From the NCBI GenBank assembly GCA_026417715.1, contig JAOACU010000075.1, positions 1-11,040 on the forward strand: a stretch of 11,040 nucleotides of DNA, read 5' to 3'. This DNA comes from Anaerolineae bacterium (GTDB lineage Bacteria > Chloroflexota > Anaerolineae > UBA4142). This document shows positions 1 through 6,891 of this stretch, in pieces; position 1 is the stretch's first letter, and every line of letters starts with the position of its first letter. The position numbers and the translations under genes are program-made. Below the pieces are notes generated by a model. The model made no database searches, was not told where the DNA came from, and saw nothing but the letters and a program-made list of their open reading frames with translations.

Positions 1-421
1 GGTTGACGCGTTGCTCGGTACGCTGTTGCGCTTCGGCAAGTTCGCGCACTTGGGCCTCAGTACGCTTTTGCGCTTCGGCGAGTTCTTCCACGCGCTGCTC
101 AGTGCGCTTTTGCGCTTCGGCAAGTTCTTCCACACGCGCTTCAGTACGCTTTTGCGCTTCGGCAAGTTCTTCCACGCGCTGCTCAGTGCGCTTTTGCGCT
201 TCAGCAAGTTCGCGCACCTGGGCTTCAGTACGCTTTTGCGCCTCCGCGAGTTCTTCCACGTGTTGCTCGGTGCGCTTTTGCGCTTCCGCGAGTTCTTGCA
301 CAATGCGCGGCAAAGCCAATACATCCTTGCTCAACACTAGGCGACGTAACTGGGTGCGCCACTGCGGATGCGCCTCAAGGAGATCAACGAGATCGTGAAA
401 ATCGGAAACCTTGAACGCCAT
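1..421 (-). CDS. Coiled-coil repeat protein, probable N-terminal part of a DUF3782/PD-(D/E)XK-like protein (runs off left edge)
   Basis: Reading the minus strand from the ATG at 421-419 gives 140 open codons that run off the window with no stop. Residues 1-42 form a compact start (MAFKVSDFHDLVDLLEAHPQ...) followed by seven exact-length 14-residue units of the type ELAEAQKRTEQRVE, that is two heptads each, which should form a long charged coiled coil. From family memory, proteins starting this way in Chloroflexi and cyanobacteria usually end in a PD-(D/E)XK-nuclease-like domain (DUF3782-type); that part lies outside the window and is inferred. The start is well supported: an AAAAAGGA Shine-Dalgarno sequence at 430-437 lies 8 nt upstream, below a near-consensus promoter at 455-483. 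It sits 68 bp after the DUF58 stop on the same strand but seems to be transcribed on its own. Molecular function is unknown. Confidence 0.8.
   Translation of the reverse strand, partial: MAFKVSDFHDLVDLLEAHPQWRTQLRRLVLSKDVLALPRIVQELAEAQKRTEQHVEELAEAQKRTEAQVRELAEAQKRTEQRVEELAEAQKRTEARVEELAEAQKRTEQRVEELAEAQKRTEAQVRELAEAQQRTEQRVN
2..295 (-). repeat. Seven tandem 42-bp in-frame repeats encoding a coiled coil
   Basis: Seven head-to-tail units of exactly 42 bp (14 codons) occupy residues 43-140 of the left-edge gene. The constant part is ELAEAQ(K/Q)RTE. The variable tail alternates EQ-type (EQHVE, EQRVE, EQRVE, EQRVN) with EA-type (EAQVR, EARVE, EAQVR), so there is an 84-bp higher-order period. The array is perfectly in frame and probably continues past the left edge. 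Unit number is likely to vary by slippage or recombination (inference). Confidence 0.9.
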
Positions 422-429
422 ACCTACTG

Positions 430-437
430 TCCTTTTT
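430..437 (-). promoter_or_regulatory. Shine-Dalgarno for the coiled-coil gene
   Basis: The minus strand reads AAAAAGGA, 8 nt before the ATG at 421. It is the best ribosome binding site in the window and fixes the start of the left-edge gene. Confidence 0.8.
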
Positions 438-454
438 ACGATTGTTCCACCGCG

Positions 455-483
455 ATTATAGCACGAATCAAATACGATGTCAC
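455..483 (-). promoter_or_regulatory. Sigma70-type promoter for the coiled-coil gene
   Basis: On the minus strand the -35 box is GTGACA (478-483, 5 of 6 to TTGACA), the spacer is exactly 17 nt, and the -10 box is TATAAT (455-460, 6 of 6), preceded by TGC (an extended -10). The predicted transcript starts near 448, leaving a leader of about 27 nt that contains the AAAAAGGA site. The -35 box lies only 7 bp beyond the DUF58 stop codon, so the coiled-coil gene can be expressed independently of the upstream operon. Confidence 0.75.
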
Positions 484-489
484 CTCGCG

Positions 490-1875
490 TTACGGAGAGA
501 GTACATTCGTTGGCAATGCCGTTACGCGCCCCAAGACGCGTGGCAAATCATCGCCGTATTTAACAGTGTAGGTGGGAATGCCACTTGCCATCAGTTCCAC
601 TGCCGCGCGTTCCGTGTCCGCGCGTCCGCCAAACGTGTTCGTGTCTACCAACACCGTAATCACGCCCACGCCGCGTCGTTTGATTTCGCGCAACACGCGC
701 ACGCCGTCCAATTCTGCCGATGGCGTGACGGCAACGAGCGTGTGATTACGCGCCAAGTGCGCACCTTCCAACACAAGCATATCCGCAAAACGAATGCGTC
801 CCTCCGCACGCAACACTGCGAGAACTTCGAGGAGGCGCGTGAGTTGGCGTTCGCCGCGATCGGGTGGCACGATTTCGCGCACCGAGGCGTAGGCAACCAA
901 GCCCACCGCGCGTTGGTGTCGCAAAAAATATTTCGCGATGGATGCCGCAATCGTCACGCTGTACTCTTCCGTACTCGGCGGCAAACGCCACTGCGCGGCA
1001 GACCACCACAACCACGTCAGGTCGCGTTCGCGCCACGCTTCCTCGTACCACAATTGCGCTTGCACCGCGCGCTCCAAATCGAGATATATCCACACATCGG
1101 CAGTTGGATCGAGTTCAAACTCTTTGACGATGAGGCGTTCCATTCGCGCAGTGGAACGCCAATGAATCCGATTGAATGAATCGCCCGGCGCATACTCGCG
1201 TGTGCCCGAAACATTTGTCGTGATGTGATGCGTGCGACGTTGCAACGCCTCGCCGCCAGCAAGGTGCCCGCGTGCTGGTGCAAAGGTGGGCAGGTCCACA
1301 GTGGCGGGATACACAATGACCGCGCGCGTCGTATCGGGCATTTGCCGCTGAAACAGAAACAAGCCAAACGGATCGCTCACAATCGCTGTGACAGGTCCCA
1401 AACGAAAACGTCCACGTTGTAAACACAACGTCCGCGCCGTCCAACCCCAACGCATACGCGCGCCGAGCGCGTTCAACACGCGACTCGTGTGATGTGCGGG
1501 CAACTCAGATTCATCGCGCACTTCGATCCACACTTTGGTCACGCGTCCGATGTTGTGCGCGAGAAATTGCTCTTCGAGGAAACGTCCCACGTGGGCGCGC
1601 GGTGTGACCGTTTTACATTCAAGGCGAAACGTGGCAATCTGATACCACGCCCACACAAACGCCAAAATCCCCAAGAGCAGAATGAGGTAACTCAAACGAA
1701 AGAAAAGACTGTGATTGGTCTGGTAGGCAAGGAGTGTGACGATGAACCACAGAAGCGGCACGATCCAATGCCGCATCGTCACGCGCAATGCGCCTGAACG
1801 CAAAGGTATCCACACCGCGCGATCGCGCGCGTTGAGGAATCGTCTAACGAATTGCAAAGGCGCGCGCGGGTTCAT
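490..1875 (-). CDS. DUF58 domain membrane protein
   Basis: This 461-residue protein has two adjacent hydrophobic segments near the N-terminus (about 36-52 and 58-80), then a soluble part. Residues 222-254 carry the DUF58 signature: VSGTREYAPGDSFNRIHWR followed by STARMERLIVKEFE. The C-terminal half resembles the von Willebrand A-like fold usual after this motif (VWIYLDLERA at 261-270; LVAVTP and VITVLVD strands later). DUF58 proteins are often encoded beside MoxR-type AAA ATPases and transglutaminase-like proteins; no such neighbour is seen here, and the family's biochemical role is unsettled. The ATG overlaps the upstream gene's TGA by 4 nt (ATGA, 1872-1875) and has no Shine-Dalgarno of its own, so translation probably depends on coupling. 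The stop is TAA at 490-492. Confidence 0.88.
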   Translation of the reverse strand: MNPRAPLQFVRRFLNARDRAVWIPLRSGALRVTMRHWIVPLLWFIVTLLAYQTNHSLFFRLSYLILLLGILAFVWAWYQIATFRLECKTVTPRAHVGRFLEEQFLAHNIGRVTKVWIEVRDESELPAHHTSRVLNALGARMRWGWTARTLCLQRGRFRLGPVTAIVSDPFGLFLFQRQMPDTTRAVIVYPATVDLPTFAPARGHLAGGEALQRRTHHITTNVSGTREYAPGDSFNRIHWRSTARMERLIVKEFELDPTADVWIYLDLERAVQAQLWYEEAWRERDLTWLWWSAAQWRLPPSTEEYSVTIAASIAKYFLRHQRAVGLVAYASVREIVPPDRGERQLTRLLEVLAVLRAEGRIRFADMLVLEGAHLARNHTLVAVTPSAELDGVRVLREIKRRGVGVITVLVDTNTFGGRADTERAAVELMASGIPTYTVKYGDDLPRVLGRVTALPTNVLSP

Positions 1876-3650
1876 GCGGAGGAAGTCGCCGAGGTTTCCG
1901 ACGATGTTGGTGTCGGCGGCGAGGGCTGGGCAGGAAAGGCATGCACATCACCTTGCTGCTGCAGGATTTGGTGATACACCAACACCCAATCGAGAAAGTC
2001 GTCCACGCGACGTTGGACTTGTTCCTTTTGACGACGATCGCGTTGGGCTTCGCGTCGGCGAAAAATTTCCTGCGTTGCCCACGCGGGATTCGATACGTTC
2101 TTAAACACCAGTCGCCCTTCACCGCCCGCCGTCTCGATGATCACATCGCCATAGTTGAAAAAGTTGTTCCAGAACGTGGGCTTGTTGTACGAAACATTCT
2201 GAATGCGATCGAGTGTGGTAGCCACCGAACGTTCTTTGAGTCGAAAAGGTGCGCGTTCGATGTCCAAAACATTTTCGTCGGTCAATTGGTAAATGTCGTT
2301 GCGCCAGTCTTCATAGTGCCACCAGGTTGCAAACCCAAACCCCGCTAACGCGAATACCCAGAGCGCGATGAATGCCAAACGCGGCAAATCAAACGAAACA
2401 CCTGTGGCAAAGAAAAGTAGCGGTCCCGCAAAAGCGATAGCAAGTGTGATGCCCAGCCATTTGCCTGTACGCCGTAGCAAATCGAGCCAATGTTTGCGCC
2501 ACGTAATTTTACCTTTCTCCTCGATCTGCATTCCGAACCACGAATTCAGTCGTTTGCCCAAGCCACTTTGGCGTCGTTGACGCATCGGCACTGGAGCAGG
2601 TACATTCGTTGTCATCATCGTTGTAGGCGCGGCAACTACTTTGGGTGGCGCAATGTATTCGATGAGTCGGTCACGAATTTGTTGACGCAATTGCTCGCGC
2701 TTGGCACGTTCCGCACGCTCGCGCACGTGTTCTAGTTCGCTAAAAATGTTTTGACGCACTTGCAAGCGACGCGGCACGTACGGAAAGAAAATATCCACCT
2801 GATGTCCTGCGGTTTCGATGCGCACATCGGCAAAGTTGAGTAGACGCGCTGCCAAGCCGAGTGAAGATTCGTTTACGTTGCTCACTTGCTCGATGGGTGC
2901 TTCGGTACGTTCTTCGCGCAAACCCCACACGCGCTCGTAGTGAACGACACGCCGATTCGTGATGATCAAATAGTCATTGCTCCAGTCCACCACTGTCCAG
3001 ATCACTGCACCCACGAGCCAAACGATTGCAATGCCCCACAGTAACGTGTCAAGCCATACCAACGCGGTGGTATTGGACAAGATACTGAACAGTGAGACGA
3101 GTCCGGCAATCAGTATCAACCCGACTGCTACAAGGAGGGGAAAGCGCAGCATCAGCAAGAGAGCAAACCAATGGCGTCGCGTGTACACGATGACATATTC
3201 GCCTTCGCCCAACCAAGGAAAACGCGGCATTGCCAACTTGGTGCGCACATCGGGACGGACATTCAGTTTGCCTTGAACGGCAGGATACTGGGCAAGAAAC
3301 GTCAACCACTCGTCACGCGTAAGAACAAACAACTCGGCGAATTCGGAAAAAACATCTACGGTGGCATCGTGCGGCGCACCGGTCAAGAGCGAGGTTTCAC
3401 CAAACGCGTGCGGCGCGCGATAGTAATCTATCACGTGTTCATTTCCGCGCGCGTCAATGCGACGCACGCGCAGAATGCCTGTGACCAAGATATAAAACGC
3501 CTTGCCCACATCGCCTTGCTCAAAGAGCATTTCGGTCACACGATAACGCGCGTGATGAAAGTGTCGCGCCAGCGCGCGCAACTCACTCTCATCAAGTGTC
3601 TCGAACAAGCGAATCTGACGCAATTGCTCGACGGAAATCGTTGATTGCAT
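1872..3650 (-). CDS. Cyclic-nucleotide-binding-like domain fused to two TM-TM-bacterial-PH modules
   Basis: The 592-residue protein opens with a CRP/cNMP-binding beta-roll (about 8-130: LFETLDESELRALA, FEQGDVGKAFYILVTG, FGETSLLTGAPHDATV). Two similar modules follow. Module 1 has hydrophobic segments at about 161-190 and 197-222 and a bacterial PH (bPH2/DUF304-type) domain at about 224-305. Module 2 has segments at about 398-416 and 422-443 and a PH domain at about 448-530. The PH domains share DW(S/R)ND, a central Q-V/N-S-V/N-like stretch and D-V-x-I-E-T-A-G, which indicates internal duplication. A charged helical linker lies at 304-330 and another at 528-548; the C-terminus is rich in Pro, Ser and Thr. 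No helix-turn-helix is seen, so this is probably a membrane sensor or scaffold and not a transcription factor (inference). In the phosphate-binding cassette the usual Arg is His94. It begins 1 nt after the uvrC stop and overlaps DUF58 by 4 nt. Confidence 0.85.
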   Translation of the reverse strand: MQSTISVEQLRQIRLFETLDESELRALARHFHHARYRVTEMLFEQGDVGKAFYILVTGILRVRRIDARGNEHVIDYYRAPHAFGETSLLTGAPHDATVDVFSEFAELFVLTRDEWLTFLAQYPAVQGKLNVRPDVRTKLAMPRFPWLGEGEYVIVYTRRHWFALLLMLRFPLLVAVGLILIAGLVSLFSILSNTTALVWLDTLLWGIAIVWLVGAVIWTVVDWSNDYLIITNRRVVHYERVWGLREERTEAPIEQVSNVNESSLGLAARLLNFADVRIETAGHQVDIFFPYVPRRLQVRQNIFSELEHVRERAERAKREQLRQQIRDRLIEYIAPPKVVAAPTTMMTTNVPAPVPMRQRRQSGLGKRLNSWFGMQIEEKGKITWRKHWLDLLRRTGKWLGITLAIAFAGPLLFFATGVSFDLPRLAFIALWVFALAGFGFATWWHYEDWRNDIYQLTDENVLDIERAPFRLKERSVATTLDRIQNVSYNKPTFWNNFFNYGDVIIETAGGEGRLVFKNVSNPAWATQEIFRRREAQRDRRQKEQVQRRVDDFLDWVLVYHQILQQQGDVHAFPAQPSPPTPTSSETSATSSA

Positions 3651-3651
3651 C

Positions 3652-5532
3652 CTAGAGTTGCTCTTTCAATTTCTGCGCCGCCGCGCGCGTCATACCGGGC
3701 ACGGTCAACAATTCCTCGATAGACGCGGCGCGAATCTTATCGAGCGAACCAAAACGCGCGAGGAGCGCGCGGCGTCGGCGCGGACCGATGCCGGGAATTG
3801 CATCGAGTTGTGATGCCAAGCCGACCTTGCGCCGCCGTTGCCGATGATACGTCACACCAAACCGATGCGCTTCATCACGAATGCGTTGCAATAATTTCAA
3901 CGCTTCGGACGATGGCGGTAAACGCAAGGGTTCCGCGCGACCTGCAATGAAAATTTCTTCCTCCGCTTTTGCCAAACCGATCAGCGGTACATTTTCGATA
4001 CTGAATTCGCGCAGCACCTCAGACGCCGCGTTCACCTGTCCCTTGCCACCGTCCACGATCAACAAATCGGGCAAACGTTTCCACGACTCGTCCTTGCTCG
4101 GCGCGCCACCAGGCAAGGGTTGCGCGGAGCCGTCGGTCAGTGCATTCACCCAACGACGCAAGCGACGCCGCAACACTTCTTGCAAACTCGCGTAATCGTC
4201 CGCACCTTGCACCGTTTGGATTTTGAATTTGCGATAATCGCTCTTCTTGGCGGCACCGCGCTCGAACACTACCAGCGCGCCGACCGCGTTTGTGCCTTGC
4301 AAGTTAGAAATGTCATAACACTCGATTCGCAAGGGCGGATTGGGCAAACCCAACACTTGTTGCAACTCGGCAACCGCGCTCATCTGCTTGGTTTCGTCAG
4401 CAAGCCATTGCGCTTTGAGCATCGCGAGTGTCGTGCGCGCGTTCTCTTCTGCCAACGTCAACAGTTCTTGCCCTTGCCCGCGACGCGGAACACGCAAAAT
4501 CACTTTTTGTCCGCGCTGTTGATTCAACCACTGTTCGATGATGTTGGCTTCGTCAATGTCAGCGGGCAACAAAATTTCGGGCGGCACATACGCGGCTTCA
4601 TCGTAAAACTGTTTGACGAACGAGGACAAGATGTGTTCGTTGTTTTCGTCCTCTGTGCCTTCCAACACAAAATACTCACGCCCCAATAATTTGCCACTGC
4701 GTACAAAAAAGACTTGGACGCACGCCGCGCCATCATCGCGCGCAAACGCAATCACGTCTTGATCTATCAGTTGCGGCGAGACGATTTTTTGGTGTTCGGT
4801 CACGCGCGCAAGGGCTTGGAGTTGATCGCGATAGCGCGCCGCGCGCTCGAACTCTAACTTTTCAACGGCTTCATCGAGTTTCGCGCGCAGTGACGCGCTC
4901 ACCTCATCCGTTTTGCCTTGCAAGAACTTGCACAGCCGATCAATCATCGCGCGATACTCGTCACGCGACACCGCACCAATACACGGCGCAAGGCACAAGC
5001 CAATGTCGTAGTACAAACACGCGCGCGTGTCGCGTCCCGTGATTTCACGATCGCACGTGAGGTATGGAAAGATTTTTCGGAGCGTGTCCAACGTTTCATG
5101 GACTGCCCAGACAGCGGTGAAGGGACCAAAGTAACGCGCACCGTCGTTATCCATTCGCCGTGTAATGTACACTTTGGGGAACGGCTCTTGCCACGTGACT
5201 TTGATGTAGGGATACCGCTTGTCGTCTTTGAGGCGAACGTTAAAGTGCGGCTTGTGCTTTTTGATGAGATTGGATTCGAGGACAAGGGCTTCGAGTTCCG
5301 AATCGGTAACGATGAATTCAATGTCGCGCACGCGTTCGACCAGTCGCCACACCTTGGCACCTTGCGCGTGCGGCGCGTGAAAGTACGAGCGGACGCGGTT
5401 GCGCAGGTTGATGGCTTTGCCGACGTAAATGACCTCGCCCCGTTCGTCTTTCATCAGATAGACGCCGGGGTTGGTGGGGAGTGTATCGAGAATTTTTTGG
5501 ATTTCGGGTGAAGGCGTAAACGTTAGCGTCAT
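3652..5532 (-). CDS. uvrC: UvrABC system protein C (excinuclease subunit UvrC)
   Basis: UvrC makes both incisions flanking a lesion after UvrB loading in nucleotide excision repair. All parts of the family are visible in the 626 residues. The GIY-YIG nuclease spans about 20-100, with GVY at 23-25, YVG at 36-38, K39, R46 and the likely metal ligand E86. A four-cysteine cluster (C160, C172, C180, C184) matches the set linked to an Fe-S cluster in other UvrCs. A UVR motif (about 218-242) should contact UvrB. The RNase H-like nuclease has candidate catalytic residues D407, D445/D446, D494 (LLIVDGGKGQ) and H556. A tandem helix-hairpin-helix (about 576-622: IPGIGPRRR, VPGMTRAAA) binds DNA. Length is typical. 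The ATG at 5532 is forced, because an in-frame TAG lies two codons upstream; the preceding AGAGAAAG is a weak ribosome binding site. uvrC leads a tight unit with the PH and DUF58 genes. Confidence 0.97.
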   Translation of the reverse strand: MTLTFTPSPEIQKILDTLPTNPGVYLMKDERGEVIYVGKAINLRNRVRSYFHAPHAQGAKVWRLVERVRDIEFIVTDSELEALVLESNLIKKHKPHFNVRLKDDKRYPYIKVTWQEPFPKVYITRRMDNDGARYFGPFTAVWAVHETLDTLRKIFPYLTCDREITGRDTRACLYYDIGLCLAPCIGAVSRDEYRAMIDRLCKFLQGKTDEVSASLRAKLDEAVEKLEFERAARYRDQLQALARVTEHQKIVSPQLIDQDVIAFARDDGAACVQVFFVRSGKLLGREYFVLEGTEDENNEHILSSFVKQFYDEAAYVPPEILLPADIDEANIIEQWLNQQRGQKVILRVPRRGQGQELLTLAEENARTTLAMLKAQWLADETKQMSAVAELQQVLGLPNPPLRIECYDISNLQGTNAVGALVVFERGAAKKSDYRKFKIQTVQGADDYASLQEVLRRRLRRWVNALTDGSAQPLPGGAPSKDESWKRLPDLLIVDGGKGQVNAASEVLREFSIENVPLIGLAKAEEEIFIAGRAEPLRLPPSSEALKLLQRIRDEAHRFGVTYHRQRRRKVGLASQLDAIPGIGPRRRRALLARFGSLDKIRAASIEELLTVPGMTRAAAQKLKEQL

Positions 5533-5561
5533 CTTTCTCTAATGTGCTCATAACTGCAAAG

Positions 5562-5630
5562 CTGCCATAGAGGACACGGAGAGATGCGCTTGGATCAAAA
5601 AGATGTTTCTCTGTGATCTCTGCGCGCTCT
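5562..5630. repeat. Imperfect palindromic intergenic repeat (CACGGAGAGA...TTTCTCTGTG type)
   Basis: Between the nucleotidyltransferase stub and uvrC the DNA is non-coding and carries an imperfect inverted repeat. The arm CACGGAGAGA (5575-5584) faces TTTCTCTGTG (5606-5615), pairing at 8 of 10 positions across a 21-nt loop, followed by ATCTCTGCGCGC. The style (ggacacggagag, tctctgtgatctctgcg) resembles interspersed intergenic repeats I know from Chloroflexi. The GGACACG core recurs in the palindrome at 9324-9375. The outer limits given here are approximate. Confidence 0.5.
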
Positions 5631-5639
5631 GACAAAAGT

Positions 5640-5720
5640 TCAGTACGGCTGAGCACTTACGTGTTCCAGCATTACCAATTCGGTTTTGATTCTACGCGCC
5701 AACTTGGTCGCCTGGTTCAT
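5640..5720 (-). pseudogene. 26-codon stub overlapping the nucleotidyltransferase; possible remnant of a HEPN/HepT-like partner
   Basis: An ATG at 5720-5718 overlaps the nucleotidyltransferase TGA by 4 nt (ATGA) and opens a frame of 26 residues (MNQATKLARRIKTELVMLEH, then VSAQPY) ending at TGA 5640-5642. A 4-nt overlap is the usual join between an MNT nucleotidyltransferase and its HEPN toxin gene, and the pattern LARRIxxELxxLE resembles the first helix of some HepT-like HEPN proteins. The frame stops just before an intergenic palindromic repeat, so a full-length partner may have been lost by deletion or repeat insertion. It is also possible that this is a chance short frame; the family assignment is an inference from about 20 residues. 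Confidence 0.4.
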
Positions 5721-6082
5721 AATTCAATTCCGTCTTCGACGATTTCCTGTTGCACAAGTGGATGACACGTTGTCGGATCAACAATGTCTATCTTAAAACT
5801 ACTCGCTTCTGCTACTCGGCTTGCCGCGCGATAGAACTGTTCGGGCGTAATACCCCAAACGGCTAGATCAATGTCCGACCATCGCGTAAACCACAGACGG
5901 TGTGCCAGCGACCCAAACAGTACCACACGCGTCGCTCCGAACTCGCGCTTGAGTACACGCGCGGCGCGTCGCGCTTGACGCATAGCGCGTGCCACCAACT
6001 GCTTGCGCGTGGAACGAACCCGGGGACGCAGCGCGTACTTTTTCAACTCTTGCGGTGTCAACTCCAATGCAGTTTTTGCCAT
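5717..6082 (-). CDS. MNT-type (DNA polymerase beta-like) minimal nucleotidyltransferase
   Basis: The 121-residue protein has the minimal nucleotidyltransferase core. The motif GSLAHRLWFTRWSDIDLAV gives the G57-S58 and D70-x-D72 signature, and D99 in FKIDIVD is the third carboxylate. The C-terminal EIVEDGIEL is also typical of this class. Residues 1-48 are a basic helical extension rich in Arg. Members of this family often act as antitoxins (MntA-like) that modify a HEPN ribonuclease partner, but stand-alone copies exist and the substrate cannot be told from sequence. I chose the ATG at 6082 over an in-frame ATG at 6151 because the latter would add 23 atypical residues overlapping the upstream DUF4126 gene. 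A GAGG at 6094-6097 lies 11 nt upstream and overlaps the DUF4126 stop codon, suggesting co-translation. The gap to DUF4126 is 13 nt. Confidence 0.85.
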   Translation of the reverse strand: MAKTALELTPQELKKYALRPRVRSTRKQLVARAMRQARRAARVLKREFGATRVVLFGSLAHRLWFTRWSDIDLAVWGITPEQFYRAASRVAEASSFKIDIVDPTTCHPLVQQEIVEDGIEL

Positions 6083-6095
6083 ACGGTTGTCATCC

Positions 6096-6635
6096 TCATC
6101 GTCTTCGCCAAAACACCCATCCCACGACGAGCGCGATGAGTACGATGCCAATGAGCAACGGCAGTGCTAGCGCGGTGATCGAAATGCCCGCCGAAACTAA
6201 ATCCTCACCCACACTCACAAACGCGTTGCCCACACCACCCGTACTTGCGGTGACGACAGGACGCGCGGTGGCTTTGACGCTGTGTACACCAAACGCCAAG
6301 ACCAGTCCCAAAATCACCGCAAGGACTGGATGCAGGTGAATCGCGTTCGTACTTGCGGCGAACAAAATCGCACCAGCGGCAGGACGCACAAACGTTTGAA
6401 TTACATCGTTCAGCGTATCGGCGGCAGGAATCTTGTCCACGATGACTTCAATCGTGAGCAAGACGAGGAGCGCGACGATAACCCATTCGTTCGTCAAAAT
6501 ATCGAACGGTGGGTTGAGTTTGATCCAATCGGTAAAACGTGCCACCAGCGCGACGGTTAACAATGGGATGTAGGCATTCAAGCCCGATGCTGAGGACAGC
6601 CCAAAGGCAGTCAGTAAACTTGTGAGAATGTCCAT
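6096..6635 (-). CDS. DUF4126 family integral membrane protein
   Basis: This 179-residue hydrophobic protein shows the conserved DUF4126 pattern: GLSSASGLNAYIPLL at 12-26, VDKIPAADTLNDVIQTFVRP at 66-85, a small-residue helix with AAGAILFAAS (86-95), and GVHSVKATARPVVTASTGG at 116-134. About four to five membrane-spanning stretches are seen (roughly 18-34, 50-66, 86-115 and 150-176), and it ends in WRRR, a likely cytoplasmic anchor. The family has no established function. It is the first gene of the minus-strand block, 13 nt before the nucleotidyltransferase. A strong extended -10 promoter ends only 10 nt from the ATG at 6635 and no Shine-Dalgarno is visible, so the mRNA leader is probably a few nucleotides or absent. 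Confidence 0.85.
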   Translation of the reverse strand: MDILTSLLTAFGLSSASGLNAYIPLLTVALVARFTDWIKLNPPFDILTNEWVIVALLVLLTIEVIVDKIPAADTLNDVIQTFVRPAAGAILFAASTNAIHLHPVLAVILGLVLAFGVHSVKATARPVVTASTGGVGNAFVSVGEDLVSAGISITALALPLLIGIVLIALVVGWVFWRRR

Positions 6636-6645
6636 AGTGCCAAAG

Positions 6646-6674
6646 ATTATACCACTATTTTTGGTTTTTGTGCA
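6646..6674 (-). promoter_or_regulatory. Extended -10 promoter for the DUF4126 gene, near-leaderless
   Basis: On the minus strand TGGTATAAT (6646-6654) is a perfect extended -10 box. With a 17-nt spacer the -35 position reads TGCACA (6669-6674, 4 of 6). Transcription should begin about 3-5 nt before the ATG at 6635, too close for a Shine-Dalgarno, and none is seen. Confidence 0.65.
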
Positions 6675-6862
6675 TCGTGCGTATTCTGTCGCATAAAATG
6701 TTACCGTCGTGTTGGAGTTACTGGCTCGGAAAGGTTACGCGAATGTGGCGGAAGCGCGACGTCATTTTACGGCGCATCTGCACAAAGCCGCTCAACTGAT
6801 TTTACGTTGTTGAAGCCGACTTTACACCAGTCCTAGGTAACATTTTAATTTGACTTGATCGT

Positions 6863-6891
6863 TTGACAGTAAACACGGCTGGGTATATGAT
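6863..6891 (+). promoter_or_regulatory. Sigma70-type promoter for the CYTH-AAA operon
   Basis: A perfect -35 TTGACA (6863-6868), a 17-nt spacer and a -10 TATGAT (6886-6891, 5 of 6) predict transcription from about 6897-6899. That coincides with an in-frame ATG at 6897, so either the mRNA is leaderless or translation begins at the ATG at 6960 after a 62-nt leader. Confidence 0.65.

Noticed and set aside
2..295. CRISPR-like array
   Set aside because: The 42-bp units are directly abutting with no spacers and keep one reading frame, so they are coding tandem repeats.
3..398. Two long repetitive plus-strand frames (131 and 109 codons) at the left edge
   Set aside because: They are antisense images of the 42-bp repeat; the minus strand has a better start, a Shine-Dalgarno, a promoter and a recognisable protein.
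442..1179. 245-codon plus-strand frame
   Set aside because: It is fully antisense to the DUF58 gene and has low-complexity His/Arg composition with no family resemblance.
4918..5511. 197-codon plus-strand frame
   Set aside because: It lies opposite the GIY-YIG and cysteine-cluster regions of uvrC and is a shadow of that gene.
5318..5656. 112-codon minus-strand frame overlapping the uvrC start
   Set aside because: Its first third is intergenic repeat and the rest is the uvrC DNA in another frame; the UvrC protein is unambiguous.
6083..6151. N-terminal extension of the nucleotidyltransferase from an ATG at 6151
   Set aside because: It would overlap the DUF4126 gene with acidic, unfamily-like sequence, whereas ATG 6082 has a GAGG site.
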